Shown piece after piece: positions 18,835 through 27,789 of a stretch of DNA of 64,000 nt. Every line of letters begins with the position of its first letter. The first letter of the stretch is position 1. The notes under the pieces are model-generated. The model was not told where the DNA came from. It saw only the letters and a list, made by a program, of their open reading frames with translations, and did not search any database. The translations under genes and the position numbers were made by a program. The stretch is from Mycolicibacterium mengxianglii (GTDB taxonomy: Bacteria; Actinomycetota; Actinomycetes; Mycobacteriales; Mycobacteriaceae), in contig NZ_CP065373.1 in NCBI RefSeq assembly GCF_015710575.1, positions 4,092,001-4,156,000 on the forward strand, written 5' to 3'.

Positions 18835-19716
18835 GTGCCGCACACACTTCACGAGGTTCTGCAGCTGTTCGCCGTCGAGGACACCGGCGGCGGCACCTAC
18901 ATCGGGCGCCAACCCGTCGACGATGTGGAGCGGGTCCGGGTGTTCGGTGGCCAGGTGGTGGCCCAGGCGATGGCGGCGGCCGCCCGCACCGTGTCCGGCC
19001 GGCATCTGCACAGTCTGCACGTGTCGTTTCTGCGGCCGGGCAATCCGCACATCCCGTTGGAGTACGACGTCACCTCCCTGCGGGAAGGCCGGACCTTCTC
19101 CACCCGGCGGGTCACCACCCGGCAGGGCGAGACGGTGGTGATGGAAGCACTGGTGTCGTTCATCGAACCGATCGACTCCGACGACTACCAGCAGCCGATG
19201 CCGTTGGTCGCGGCTCCGGAGTCGCTGCCCAGTCTGGAAGAGCAACTGGCGCCCTATATCGACGAAGGCTACGCAGCGCTGGTGCGGCTGCGACTGTTCG
19301 AGATGCGTTACATCGATCCGCCGCCGCGGGTCGCGGTGGACGGTGCCCCCGCAGTGGGCGTCCCCGGCGAAGCGGTATGCCGGCTGTGGCTACGGATCGA
19401 AGCCGATCCACCTCCGGAGTTGCTGTCGGACCCGCTGCTGTCGGCGTGCCTGCTCGGCTACGTCAGCGACTGGACCATCCTGGACCCGGTGCAGGTCGGT
19501 GTGGGCAAGACCTGGCAGAACATGGAGACGATGGCGTCGCTGGATCACGCCATGTGGTTTCACCGGCCTGTCGATTTCTCCGACTGGCTGCTCTACGACC
19601 AGCGCGCCCCGAGCGCCATCGGCGGCCGCGGGCTCGGAACGGGGCAAATCTACAACCGCAACGGCCAACTGGTCTGTACGGTGGCCCAGGAAGGCTATCT
19701 GGGAAGGCGGCGCTAG
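18835..19716 (+). CDS. tesB: Acyl-CoA thioesterase II (TesB family)
   Basis: The 293-residue double-hotdog thioesterase carries characteristic segments: VFGGQVVAQAMAAAARTV near residue 37, LHSLHVSFLRPGNP near 61, TRQGETVVMEALVSF near 98, and late DHAMWFHRPVDFSDWLLY near residue 238. TesB enzymes hydrolyse medium- to long-chain acyl-CoA. The GTG start at 18835 follows a TATAGA hexamer (18825-18830) by only 4 bases and lacks a ribosome binding site, suggesting a leaderless or nearly leaderless mRNA. The stop abuts the ATG of the lpqD-like gene with no spacer, so the two are very likely cotranscribed. Confidence 0.92.
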   Translation: MPHTLHEVLQLFAVEDTGGGTYIGRQPVDDVERVRVFGGQVVAQAMAAAARTVSGRHLHSLHVSFLRPGNPHIPLEYDVTSLREGRTFSTRRVTTRQGETVVMEALVSFIEPIDSDDYQQPMPLVAAPESLPSLEEQLAPYIDEGYAALVRLRLFEMRYIDPPPRVAVDGAPAVGVPGEAVCRLWLRIEADPPPELLSDPLLSACLLGYVSDWTILDPVQVGVGKTWQNMETMASLDHAMWFHRPVDFSDWLLYDQRAPSAIGGRGLGTGQIYNRNGQLVCTVAQEGYLGRRR

Positions 19717-20439
19717 ATGCCCGACCGCAACAGGGGCAGCGGCGAGACATTCGGTAAAGCGGTCATCGCGCTCGCTGCCGCCGCGGTGGTCGCCGCATGC
19801 GGTTCAGCACCACCGCCTCCGCCCTCGATCACCCTGACGTTCGTCCGCCATGCCCAGTCCGAAGGCAACACTTCTGGACTCATCGACACCACAGTTCCGG
19901 GGCCCGGCATCACCGCCGAAGGCGAACAGCAGGCCGAGGAGCTCGCAGACGAACTGCGCGGCAAGGACTTCGACGGCGTGTACGCCTCGTCGATGGTCCG
20001 GACCCAGCAGACCGCTGCACCACTGGCCGACGATCTCGGCGAGCAGGTCGATGTGCTGCCGGGGCTGAGAGAGATCGCTGCGGGCTGGTTCGAAGGCACC
20101 CCGGAGGCCGCCGCTGCCTCGACCTACTATCTGGCTCCGGCGCAGTGGCTGCAGGGCGAGCGTGCCGCCCGGATCCCGGGGTCGGTGGACGGCAACGAGT
20201 TCAACGAGGACTTCAGCGCGGCGGTGCAACAGATCTATGACAGCGGCGACAAGAACCCGGTGGCGTTTTCCCACGGAGCGGCCATCATGACGTGGACGCA
20301 GATGAATGTGTCCAACCCCGATTACGAGTTGATGGTGTCGCATCCGTTACCCAATGTCGGCGAGGTGGTGATCAAGGGCAACCCGATGACGGGCTGGACC
20401 CTGGTGAGTTGGGACGGTTTCGGTCAGCCGGGTGCATGA
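19717..20439 (+). CDS. lpqD: Histidine-phosphatase-family lipoprotein LpqD
   Basis: The 240-residue protein starts with a lipoprotein signal: basic residues, a hydrophobic stretch and the lipobox VAAC with Cys near residue 28. The mature part is a histidine phosphatase (phosphoglycerate mutase-like) domain. It has the RHG-type active-site motif RHAQSEGN near residue 44, an acid/His partner near LREIAAGWFEGTP, and the second catalytic His in VAFSHGAAIM near residue 188. M. tuberculosis Rv3390 is LpqD of this type. Surface location implies an extracytoplasmic phosphoester substrate, which is not known. It follows tesB directly. Confidence 0.88.
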   Translation: MPDRNRGSGETFGKAVIALAAAAVVAACGSAPPPPPSITLTFVRHAQSEGNTSGLIDTTVPGPGITAEGEQQAEELADELRGKDFDGVYASSMVRTQQTAAPLADDLGEQVDVLPGLREIAAGWFEGTPEAAAASTYYLAPAQWLQGERAARIPGSVDGNEFNEDFSAAVQQIYDSGDKNPVAFSHGAAIMTWTQMNVSNPDYELMVSHPLPNVGEVVIKGNPMTGWTLVSWDGFGQPGA

Positions 20440-20718
20440 GCGCCAAAACCGCTGCCGACAAGCAGAATCCGCACAGCTGCCACGACTTCTGCACCTAGGG
20501 CCGCAACGCCGCCCAGGCCGTCGAGCATCCACGCCGGCAACCGCAACCTACTGATGGACCGCGCCGACATCGACCGGCTGTCGCACACCTCGGCGCTGAG
20601 CTCCAGACACGTCGGCATCGAGCGACTGGGGTGATTTCAGGCACTCGTGCCGCTTTGGGATCGGAACCCGCCGATCGCGATGGGGCCAGATCCCGCGGGT
20701 GACGGTAGGGTCCTCGGA

Positions 20719-21783
20719 ATGACCACGGCGGCTGAATCTAGGGACAGCATCCCAGTTTTCGTCGATGTCGACACCGGGGTCGACGACGCGATGGCGCTGG
20801 CGTACTTGCTGGCGAGCGAGGACGTCGACCTCGTCGGGATCGCCTCGACGGCGGGAAACGTCGGGGTGGACCAGGTGTGCCAGAACAACCTGGGCTTGCT
20901 GGAGCTCTGCCACGCACCCGAGATCCCGGTTTCTGCGGGTTCGCCCCGTCCGTTGGTGATTCCGCTGCGCACCGCCGAGGACACCCACGGTCCGGAAGGC
21001 TTGGGCTACGCCCAGTTGCCGACGGTCGATGGTCGTCGTCTCACCGACTATGACGCCGCCGAGGCGTGGGTGCGTGCCGCCCATGCCCATCCGGGAGAAC
21101 TCATCGCGGTGGCGACCGGCCCGCTGACCAACCTGGCCTTGGCGATGCGGAACGAACCCCGGCTGCCGCGGCTGCTGCGGCGGCTGGTGATCATGGGCGG
21201 CGCATTCGGCTACAAGGGCAACACCACCCCGGTGTCGGAATGGAACATCAACGTCGACCCCGAAGCGGCCGCCGAGGTGTTCAGCGGCTGGGGCGCCGCG
21301 TGGGGGCTGGACACCCCGAGCCATCTACCGATTGTGTTGGGGCTCAACCTGACCGAGCACGTCGCCATGACGCCGGCAATCCTGGCGCGGCTGGCAGCCG
21401 CCGCGGATTCAGCGACCATGACGATGAGCGTGCTCGACGCCCGGGGCACCCGGTCCGCGGCGGCCAACCCGTTGATCCGTCTGCTCGAGGACGCGATGCG
21501 GTTCTATTTCGAATTCCACTTCGACCAGGGCGAGGGCTACCTGGCGCACCTGCACGATCCGCTGGCGGCGGCGGTGGCACTGGACCCTGATCTGGTGCGC
21601 ACCCGGGCCGCGACGGTCGACGTCGAGCTGACCGGCACCCTGACCCGTGGGATGACCGTGGCCGACTGGACGGGCATCTGGGGCAGGGAGCACAACGCGC
21701 TGATCGGCGTCGACGTCGACCCGGCCGTGTTCTTCGATCGGTTCATCGACCGGGTTGGCCGGTTCGCCAGAGGCCTGGTCTGA
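20719..21783 (+). CDS. iunH: Nucleoside hydrolase IunH
   Basis: The 354-residue protein shows the nucleoside hydrolase hallmark DVDTGVDDAMALAY near residue 14, whose Asp cluster binds calcium and the ribose. NVGVDQVCQNNL and the later EWNINVDPEAAAEVF pocket motif also fit. It cleaves the N-glycosidic bond of ribonucleosides for base salvage, and M. tuberculosis Rv3393 (iunH) lies in the same order. I chose ATG 20719 because TAGGGT (20706-20711) lies 7 bases upstream with no ribosome binding site, pointing to leaderless translation. A longer frame from 20647 is less likely. The stop abuts the stop of convergent ohr within CTGATCAG. Confidence 0.9.
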   Translation: MTTAAESRDSIPVFVDVDTGVDDAMALAYLLASEDVDLVGIASTAGNVGVDQVCQNNLGLLELCHAPEIPVSAGSPRPLVIPLRTAEDTHGPEGLGYAQLPTVDGRRLTDYDAAEAWVRAAHAHPGELIAVATGPLTNLALAMRNEPRLPRLLRRLVIMGGAFGYKGNTTPVSEWNINVDPEAAAEVFSGWGAAWGLDTPSHLPIVLGLNLTEHVAMTPAILARLAAAADSATMTMSVLDARGTRSAAANPLIRLLEDAMRFYFEFHFDQGEGYLAHLHDPLAAAVALDPDLVRTRAATVDVELTGTLTRGMTVADWTGIWGREHNALIGVDVDPAVFFDRFIDRVGRFARGLV

Positions 21784-22209
21784 TCAGTCGTCGGTGACCG
21801 TCAGGGCAACCTCGATGTTGCCGCGGGTGGCGTTGGAGTACGGGCACACCTGGTGCGCCTTCTCCGCCAGCGCGACGGCGGTGTCGTGGTCGACGTGCGG
21901 CAACGTCACCTCCAGTTCGACGGCCAACCCGAAGCCACCAGTCCCGTCGAGGCTGCCGATGGACACCTTGGCGCCGACGGCGGAATCGCTGACATCGGCC
22001 TTGTCCTGGCGGGCCACCATGCGCAGCGCGGAATGGAAGCAGGCGGCGTAGCCGATTGCGAAGAGCTGCTCGGGGTTGGTGCCGACGCCATCGCCGCCCA
22101 TCTCCGTGGGGATGGACAGATTGACCTCGACCTTGCCGTCGGATGTCCGGGCCTGTCCGTCCCGGCCGTCACCGGTGGCGAGAGCTTCTGCGGTGTAGAG
22201 CGTCTTCAT
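21784..22209 (-). CDS. ohr: Organic hydroperoxide reductase Ohr
   Basis: The 141-residue OsmC/Ohr protein has the two redox cysteines: one in GYAACFHSALRMVA near residue 56 and one in AHQVCPYSNATRGNI near residue 120. The Ohr subgroup pattern CPYSxATRGN distinguishes it from general OsmC. Ohr reduces organic and fatty acid hydroperoxides to alcohols through a lipoyl-dependent dithiol cycle. It lies 59 bases downstream of its presumed thiol-sensing repressor ohrR in the same direction. A ribosome binding site (GAAAGGAAC) precedes the start. It is convergent with iunH with no spacer. Confidence 0.94.
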   Translation of the reverse strand: MKTLYTAEALATGDGRDGQARTSDGKVEVNLSIPTEMGGDGVGTNPEQLFAIGYAACFHSALRMVARQDKADVSDSAVGAKVSIGSLDGTGGFGLAVELEVTLPHVDHDTAVALAEKAHQVCPYSNATRGNIEVALTVTDD

Positions 22210-22268
22210 GGTGATAGTTCCTTTCGGGTGGGTGGTGCTGTCAACGAGATACGTTGCTGCGGTGGCGT

Positions 22269-22724
22269 TCAGCGGCCCACGGGCTGTTCGGTGGATCGCA
22301 GGATCGCGGTGAGCCGGTTGACGTCATCGCGGAGGCGGACGACATCTGCTTCGGTCATCCACTCCGGGCCGGCCATCTCGGCGAGGCGCTCCGGAACGCA
22401 GCGCACTTTGAGCTCGAGTTGCCGGCCGGCCTCGGTCAGGGCGACGTGCACCGACCGCTCGTCGAGTGCTGATCGTTGCCGGACGATCAGACCGTTGGAT
22501 TCCATCCGCTTGAGCAGCGGCGACAGGGTTCCCGAATCGAGTTGTAACCGCTCACCGAGGCGGCTGACAGTTATGTCTGCCTCGTCGCCGAGGACCACGA
22601 GCACCAGGTACTGCGGGTAGGTCAGGCCGAATTCGGTGAGCAGGGGACGGTAAGCGGACGCCACTGCGCGGGACGCCGCGTACAGCGCGAAACACAGGTG
22701 GTCGTCAAGGCTCAGCTTCGCCAT
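22269..22724 (-). CDS. ohrR: Peroxide-sensing MarR-family repressor OhrR
   Basis: The 151-residue MarR-type regulator has the reactive cysteine in DDHLCFALYAASR near residue 11, the position of the B. subtilis OhrR sensor cysteine. The winged helix includes DITVSRLGERLQLDSGTLSPLLKRME with the recognition helix, and wing residues DERSVHVALT. Oxidation of the Cys by organic hydroperoxides releases DNA and derepresses ohr. The ATG at 22724 (MAKLSLDD) is chosen because it gives the family N-terminus. Two palindromes matching OhrR operators lie 14-43 bases upstream, so the gene is probably autoregulated with ohr as an operon. Confidence 0.92.
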   Translation of the reverse strand: MAKLSLDDHLCFALYAASRAVASAYRPLLTEFGLTYPQYLVLVVLGDEADITVSRLGERLQLDSGTLSPLLKRMESNGLIVRQRSALDERSVHVALTEAGRQLELKVRCVPERLAEMAGPEWMTEADVVRLRDDVNRLTAILRSTEQPVGR

Positions 22725-22737
22725 GCCGACACCGTAG

Positions 22738-22767
22738 CACAATTACATTGCGCACAACTCAATTGTG
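22738..22767. promoter_or_regulatory. Two adjacent OhrR operator-like palindromes
   Basis: Around 22738-22752 is CACAATTACATTGCG, whose core CAAT-TAC-ATTG is a perfect inverted repeat. At 22753-22767 is CACAA-CTCAA-TTGTG, also perfect. Both resemble the TACAATT-AATTGTA operator of OhrR. They lie directly upstream of ohrR and beyond the imuB stop, in an AT-richer patch than the surroundings. Binding by OhrR is inferred from position and pattern. Confidence 0.75.
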
Positions 22768-22785
22768 GTCAATAAGCGTGGCCTG

Positions 22786-24420
22786 TTACTCGTAAACCCC
22801 CTCCACGTACCAATGCCGACGTCGATAACACAACAGCAACGCCCGGGCGGATTCGACAGCCCGGGCGTCACTTTCCAGCAAGACCTGCACCCGCGCGGTG
22901 CGACCGGCAGACCCCGCCTGGGGGTCCCACCACCGCTCGTCAACCGGCCACGGACCTGCCCACCACTGCAGATCGCCGCGGAAGGAACCCGCCCGCACGC
23001 CAGGCCCGGCCGGCGAATCCAGCCGGGCGGGATCGGCACTGAACAACCCCCGGCTGGTGACACGCACCGGGTTTCCGTACTCATCAAGCAACTCCACCGG
23101 TTCGTCGAGAACCACCGTCGGCGACGGCTCCGGCAGCCTCCCGGGCCAGGGCTGCGTCGGGTCCGCCCGGGGCACCAGTTCATCCCCGAGCGGGGTCAAC
23201 GTGATCCGCTCGGCAGGACCACGACCGCCACTGAGGACCGGCACCTGGACCGAGTCCGGGCCGAGCAAGCCCTGCACCCGCACCAACGCCCGGCGCGCCC
23301 GCAGCCGATCCTCCTCCCCCAGGCCTCCCCACAACGGCAACTGCAACGCCCCGGCGGAGACCACCTCAACCGGCTCCAGCCGCAGCTGAGTGATCGGCGC
23401 ACTCGGACGATCCCCGGCATTGCGCCGGTTCAGCCAGCCGTCCAGTTGCCAGCGGATCCGGTCGGCGGTGGCATCCTCGGTCAACGGTTCAGCACATCGC
23501 CAAACCCGTTCCAGCTCTTGGCCGTTGCTGGTTATCGCATGGATGCCCAATCGGGTGCACCCCACTCCTGCGGATTCCAGGCTCCGGTGCAACTCTCCCG
23601 CCAGCGACCGCCCGGCGAAGGCCGCCGCGTCCACCCGGTCGATCGGCGGATCGCAACTGAGGACGGCGGCCAGGTCCGCCGGCGGCTCCCGGCCCGATGG
23701 CGCGCGCATCGGTTCGGCACGGGCGAGCCGGTGCGCCAGCACCGCATCTGCACCGAACCTCGAGGCGACATCACTTCGGGACAGCTCGGCGAACTGCCCG
23801 AGGTTCCGAATGCCCATGCGCCACAGAAGATCCGCCAACTCCGCGCGACCCCGCGACGACAGGCTCGGCTCGGTGGCCAGCATCCGGATAGACAATGGCG
23901 ACAGGAACTTCGCATCACCGCCGGGTTCGACGATGCGTCCGGCGCGAGCGGCGAACACGGCAGTGGGCAACTGGTCGGCGATACCCACCTGACACTCGGC
24001 ACCACCAGCGGCCACCGCGTCGATCAGCCGTTCCGCCACGGCCTCCTCGGAACCGAAGAATCGTGCCGCACCCCGCACCGACAACACCAGCAGCCCAGGC
24101 CGCAGCACCTCCGCACGTGGCACCAACGCATCGACCGCGGCCGTCACCCCTTCGAAGTACCGGGCATCACGCGCCGGGTCGGCGGTCACCACATGCAGTT
24201 GCGGGCAACGCGCCTGCGCTTCCCTCCTGCGCAGCGACCGTTTGACCCCCACCGCACGCGCGGCAGCCGAGCAGGCGATCACCCGGTTGGCCAGGGTGAC
24301 CGCGACCGGTGCGGTGGCAGGCAGCTCCGCGGACTGCGCCGCAGCCACCGCCGGCCAATCCATGCACCAGATCGCCAGCACTCGCGACGGCGAGCGCGCC
24401 GCAGAACCAGACCGGGCCAT
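22786..24420 (-). CDS. imuB: ImuB, Y-family polymerase-like mutasome hub
   Basis: The 544-residue Y-family-like protein has an N-terminal palm (LAIWCMDWPAVAAA, then VTLANRVIACSAAARAVGVK), helix-hairpin-helix region RMGIRNLGQFAELSR, and a C-terminal extension. The acidic triad needed for polymerase activity is missing at the usual places, as in known ImuB. A beta-clamp-binding motif QLPLWG is present at about residues 360-365, the same motif shown to be essential for damage-induced mutagenesis in mycobacteria. ImuB tethers DnaE2 and ImuA' to the clamp. ATG 24420 (MARSGS) lies next to the imuA' stop, with a spacer of one base. An upstream Met at 24498 would overlap imuA' and is not favoured. 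Confidence 0.94.
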   Translation of the reverse strand: MARSGSAARSPSRVLAIWCMDWPAVAAAQSAELPATAPVAVTLANRVIACSAAARAVGVKRSLRRREAQARCPQLHVVTADPARDARYFEGVTAAVDALVPRAEVLRPGLLVLSVRGAARFFGSEEAVAERLIDAVAAGGAECQVGIADQLPTAVFAARAGRIVEPGGDAKFLSPLSIRMLATEPSLSSRGRAELADLLWRMGIRNLGQFAELSRSDVASRFGADAVLAHRLARAEPMRAPSGREPPADLAAVLSCDPPIDRVDAAAFAGRSLAGELHRSLESAGVGCTRLGIHAITSNGQELERVWRCAEPLTEDATADRIRWQLDGWLNRRNAGDRPSAPITQLRLEPVEVVSAGALQLPLWGGLGEEDRLRARRALVRVQGLLGPDSVQVPVLSGGRGPAERITLTPLGDELVPRADPTQPWPGRLPEPSPTVVLDEPVELLDEYGNPVRVTSRGLFSADPARLDSPAGPGVRAGSFRGDLQWWAGPWPVDERWWDPQAGSAGRTARVQVLLESDARAVESARALLLCYRRRHWYVEGVYE

Positions 24421-24421
24421 C

Positions 24422-25114
24422 TCAGCCTGCCAACGTCCGGGCACGCGCACCGCGACCGGTTCCCTGCAACGCCACCTGCACCCGGCCGATCCGGCCACAC
24501 CCCGGCACCAGGCCGGCCGTCACGTCATAACCGCGCACCCTGGCCTCCAACCGGATCGATGCCCCGGGCCAGTCCCCGCCGGTGGCCAGCAGGGTGCACC
24601 CCTTGTGCTGCGCCCGGGCCGTCACCGCCCGCGCCCGCCCCGGCGCCACCGACCGGCCCCCCAATCCGAGCACCACCAGATCCATGCCGTCCATCAGCAC
24701 CGCGGCCACCTCCACCGGATCGGTGCCCGGGTCCGGAATGACCGCAAGCCTGCTCAGGTCGGCCCCCATCTCCACCGCTGCCAGCAGGCCCGCATCGGGA
24801 TGGCCGACGATCGCCACATGTCCCCCGCCCGCCGTCACCGCGGCCGCCATGCTCAACGGAAGCGAGCGCGCCCCCGACAACACCGCGATCACCCCCCTGG
24901 GCAACCCGCCGGGGAGCAGTTCAGCCAGCGATTCCGGCACCGGCAGCAAATTCTCCGAGTCCGGAAGCACGTCGACGGCCTCGGGACTGACAGCATGACC
25001 GCGACTGCCTGCCCCGACCTTGCCCGACACGTCAGCCATCTGGCGGCGGAGCTGTTTCAGCAGTTCAGCACGCTCAGATGCGGCATGAGGGGGTGCAACC
25101 GCAGCTGTCACCAT
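24422..25114 (-). CDS. imuA': ImuA', RecA-fold accessory mutasome protein
   Basis: The 230-residue protein is the mycobacterial ImuA' type, a distant RecA-like fold with [23 protein letters not shown] near residue 69 in place of a clean Walker A. A Walker B-like hydrophobic strand DLVVLGLGG lies near residue 145. It is required with ImuB and DnaE2 for SOS mutagenesis, possibly through ImuB and RecA contacts. Its last base is one base from the imuB start, so the two are one operon. A LexA box lies 33 bases upstream of the start. M. tuberculosis Rv3395c matches in place. Confidence 0.9.
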   Translation of the reverse strand: MVTAAVAPPHAASERAELLKQLRRQMADVSGKVGAGSRGHAVSPEAVDVLPDSENLLPVPESLAELLPGGLPRGVIAVLSGARSLPLSMAAAVTAGGGHVAIVGHPDAGLLAAVEMGADLSRLAVIPDPGTDPVEVAAVLMDGMDLVVLGLGGRSVAPGRARAVTARAQHKGCTLLATGGDWPGASIRLEARVRGYDVTAGLVPGCGRIGRVQVALQGTGRGARARTLAG

Positions 25115-25146
25115 TCACCTCCCAGCAGTGCCGATGTTCCCGATGT

Positions 25147-25162
25147 TCGAATGTATGTTCGA
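25147..25162 (-). promoter_or_regulatory. LexA/SOS box of imuA'-imuB
   Basis: TCGAATGTATGTTCGA matches TCGAAC-N4-GTTCGA with one mismatch, 33 bases upstream of imuA'. It is the only such site in the guaA-imuA' spacer. Confidence 0.88.
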
Positions 25163-25276
25163 CACAGCGAGTAAACACCCACCCACTGACAGAATCAAGC
25201 GGGCTGAGACACCCCTGACAGACGTGACAAATGGGGTTTGCGTGACACCGGGACCGGACCAGGACAACCTTGTACG

Positions 25277-25312
25277 GAGCATTCCGCCGGGCCTGCGCCC
25301 AGCGGAATGCTC
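25277..25312 (-). terminator. Hairpin downstream of guaA
   Basis: GAGCATTCCGC (25277-25287) pairs with GCGGAATGCTC (25302-25312). An inner GGGC/GCCC pair extends the stem around a short loop. It lies 39 bases past the guaA stop on the minus strand, without a U tract, which is the usual mycobacterial form. It insulates guaA from the SOS-controlled imuA'-imuB. Confidence 0.78.
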
Positions 25313-25350
25313 ACCGTCGTCGTACCGTCAGGCGCCCGTCAGCGGCGCCG

Positions 25351-26937
25351 CTACTCCCATTCGATGGTGCCGGGCGGCTTGCTCGTGATGTCGAGCACCA
25401 CCCGGTTGACCTCCGGCACCTCGTTGGTGATCCGGGTGGAGATGCGTTCGAGCACCTCATAAGGCACCCGCGTCCAATCCGCGGTCATCGCGTCCTCACT
25501 GGACACCGGCCGCAGCACGATCGGATGACCGTAGGTGCGACCGTCGCCCTGCACCCCGACCGAACGCACATCGCCCAACAGCACCACCGGACACTGCCAG
25601 ATCTGGTTGTCCAGGCCCGCGGACGTCAGCTCCTCCCGCGCGATCGAATCGGCGCGACGCAGCGTATCCAGCCGCTCGGCCGTCACCTCACCGACGATCC
25701 GGATGCCCAGGCCCGGGCCCGGGAAGGGCTGGCGCCCCACAATTTCCTCGGGCAAACCGAGCTCGCGACCGACCGCGCGCACCTCGTCCTTGAACAGCAA
25801 GCGCAGCGGTTCGACGAGCTTGAACTTCAAGTCGTCGGGCAGACCGCCAACATTGTGGTGGCTCTTGATGTTTGCCGTGCCCGTCCCGCCGCCGGATTCC
25901 ACCACGTCCGGGTAGAGCGTGCCCTGCACCAGGAAATCGACCTCGCCGGCCGACCCCTCGTCGGCGGCATTACCTGTCGCGATATCGCGCACCGCGCCCT
26001 CGAAGGCCCGGATGAACTCGCGGCCGATGATCTTGCGTTTGCCTTCGGGGTTGGTCACTCCCGACAGTGCGTTGAGGAATCTCTCCTCGACGTCGACGGT
26101 CACCAGGTTGGCGCCGGTGGAGGCGACGAAATCTCGCTGCACCTGGTCCCGCTCCCCGGCGCGCAGTAGACCGTGGTCGACGAACACGCAGGTCAGCCGG
26201 TCGCCGATGGCCCGCTGGACCAGCGCGGCAGCCACCGCGGAGTCCACTCCGCCCGACAGCCCGCAGATCGCCCGACCGTCACCGATCTGGGCCCGCACCT
26301 GCTCGATCAGGCTCTCGGCGATATTGGCAGGCGTCCACTTGGCTCCGATTCCGGCGAACTCGTGCAGGAACCGGCTCAGCACCTGCTGGCCGTGCGGGGT
26401 GTGCATCACCTCCGGGTGATACTGCACACCGGCCAGCCGTCGCGCCCGGTTCTCGAACGCCGCCACCGGGGCACCGGAACTGGTGGCCACCACATCGAAC
26501 CCCCCAGGTGCCGCCGTCACCGCGTCACCGTGGCTCATCCACACCGGCTGCGACTCGGGAAGCCCCGAATGCAGGTCGCCGCCAACCACTTTCAACTCGG
26601 TGCGGCCGTACTCACTGGTGCCGGTGTGTGCGACCGTCCCACCGAGCGCCTGCGCCATCGCCTGGAATCCGTAGCAGATGCCGAACACCGGCACGTCGAG
26701 GTCGAACAACGCGGGATCCAGTTGCGGGGCACCTTCGGCGTACACGCTCGCCGGTCCACCCGACAGCACGATCGCCTGCGGGTCCTTCGCCTTGATCTCG
26801 TCCACCGTCGCCGAATGCGGAACAACCTCGGAGAACACCCGTGCTTCGCGGACGCGACGGGCGATCAACTGGGCATACTGGGCACCGAAATCGATGACCA
26901 GTACCGGGCGCGGTGACGAAGAGGAGTGATCTGCCAC
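25351..26937 (-). CDS. guaA: GMP synthase (glutamine-hydrolysing) GuaA
   Basis: The 528-residue enzyme has an N-terminal class I glutamine amidotransferase with nucleophile Cys in [12 protein letters not shown] near residue 88 and His in [11 protein letters not shown] near residue 176. The ATP-pyrophosphatase domain follows with the P-loop [16 protein letters not shown] near residue 228, and a C-terminal dimerisation domain ends KPPGTIEWE. It converts XMP to GMP using glutamine and ATP. The start MADHSSSSP sits 12 residues before [10 protein letters not shown], in line with mycobacterial GuaA. The IMP dehydrogenase genes guaB3-guaB2 lie about 5 kb to the right on the same strand, so the guanine branch is complete here. 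Confidence 0.97.
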   Translation of the reverse strand: MADHSSSSPRPVLVIDFGAQYAQLIARRVREARVFSEVVPHSATVDEIKAKDPQAIVLSGGPASVYAEGAPQLDPALFDLDVPVFGICYGFQAMAQALGGTVAHTGTSEYGRTELKVVGGDLHSGLPESQPVWMSHGDAVTAAPGGFDVVATSSGAPVAAFENRARRLAGVQYHPEVMHTPHGQQVLSRFLHEFAGIGAKWTPANIAESLIEQVRAQIGDGRAICGLSGGVDSAVAAALVQRAIGDRLTCVFVDHGLLRAGERDQVQRDFVASTGANLVTVDVEERFLNALSGVTNPEGKRKIIGREFIRAFEGAVRDIATGNAADEGSAGEVDFLVQGTLYPDVVESGGGTGTANIKSHHNVGGLPDDLKFKLVEPLRLLFKDEVRAVGRELGLPEEIVGRQPFPGPGLGIRIVGEVTAERLDTLRRADSIAREELTSAGLDNQIWQCPVVLLGDVRSVGVQGDGRTYGHPIVLRPVSSEDAMTADWTRVPYEVLERISTRITNEVPEVNRVVLDITSKPPGTIEWE

Positions 26938-27039
26938 CGGGCCAGTGTAGAGGCCACGACCGGCGATGAGCCGCCCCCACAGAACCCGGTGCTACGACGT
27001 CACACATGCCAAACGCCGCGATGGGGTACCTGTGTAGGC

Positions 27040-27789
27040 GTGTTGGGATTACCAGAGAACGTGCGCGCCTGTTTGTTCGACCTGGACGGAGTCCTCACCG
27101 ATACCGCCAGCGTCCACACAAAGGCTTGGACCAGGATGTTCGACGACTATCTGAGGAAGCGGGCCGCGGACACCGGCGAACCGTTCATCGCGTTCGATCC
27201 CGTTGCCGACTACCGCACCTACATCGACGGGATGAAGCGGGAGGACGGGGTTCGGTCCTTTCTGGCCAGCCGCCACATCACCCTGCCCGACGGGCAACCC
27301 GATGACGGGCCCGACGCCGACACCGTGCACGGCCTGGGCAACCGCAAGAACACCATGTTCCAGGAGACCTTGCACACCGATGGTGTCGTGGTGTTCGACG
27401 GGTCCCGCCGCTACCTCGAGAAAGTCAGCGAGGCCGGTCTGGCAATCGCGGTGGTCTCCTCGAGTGCGAACACCCATGAGGTGCTCGAACTCACCGGCCT
27501 GGACCGCTACGTTGACGTCCGGGTGGACGGGGTGACCATGGTCACCGAGAACATCCCCGGCAAGCCCGCACCCGATTCCTTCCTGCGGGCGGCCCAACTC
27601 TTGGACATCCCCGCAGCCGATGCCGCCGTGTTCGAGGACGCGCTGGCCGGTGTCGAGGCCGGCAGGGCCGGTGGCTTCGGCATCGTGGTCGGTGTCGACC
27701 GTCTCAACCAGGCCGAGGCACTGCGCAGTCACGGCGCCGACGTCGTCGTCACCGATCTTGCCGACCTCCTGACGAAGGCCGCCAGTTGA
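27040..27789 (+). CDS. HAD-family beta-phosphoglucomutase-like phosphatase (Rv3400-like)
   Basis: The 249-residue haloacid dehalogenase protein has motif [15 protein letters not shown] near residue 12, motif [10 protein letters not shown] near residue 141, the Lys motif PGKPAPDSF near residue 172 and motif [14 protein letters not shown] near residue 198. It has the cap domain size of beta-phosphoglucomutase. Paired with a GH65 phosphorylase, it would convert beta-glucose 1-phosphate into glucose 6-phosphate. The GTG at 27040 ([10 protein letters not shown]) is my start choice; the frame is open further upstream but without a good start. The stop overlaps the TTG start of the GH65 gene (TTGA, 27786-27789), so the two are coupled. 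Confidence 0.87.
   Translation: MLGLPENVRACLFDLDGVLTDTASVHTKAWTRMFDDYLRKRAADTGEPFIAFDPVADYRTYIDGMKREDGVRSFLASRHITLPDGQPDDGPDADTVHGLGNRKNTMFQETLHTDGVVVFDGSRRYLEKVSEAGLAIAVVSSSANTHEVLELTGLDRYVDVRVDGVTMVTENIPGKPAPDSFLRAAQLLDIPAADAAVFEDALAGVEAGRAGGFGIVVGVDRLNQAEALRSHGADVVVTDLADLLTKAAS

Noticed and set aside
20440..20718. Possible small gene between lpqD and iunH
   Set aside because: Short frames on both strands look weakly coding, but none has a start signal or a recognisable family. It may be decayed DNA and I cannot support a gene.
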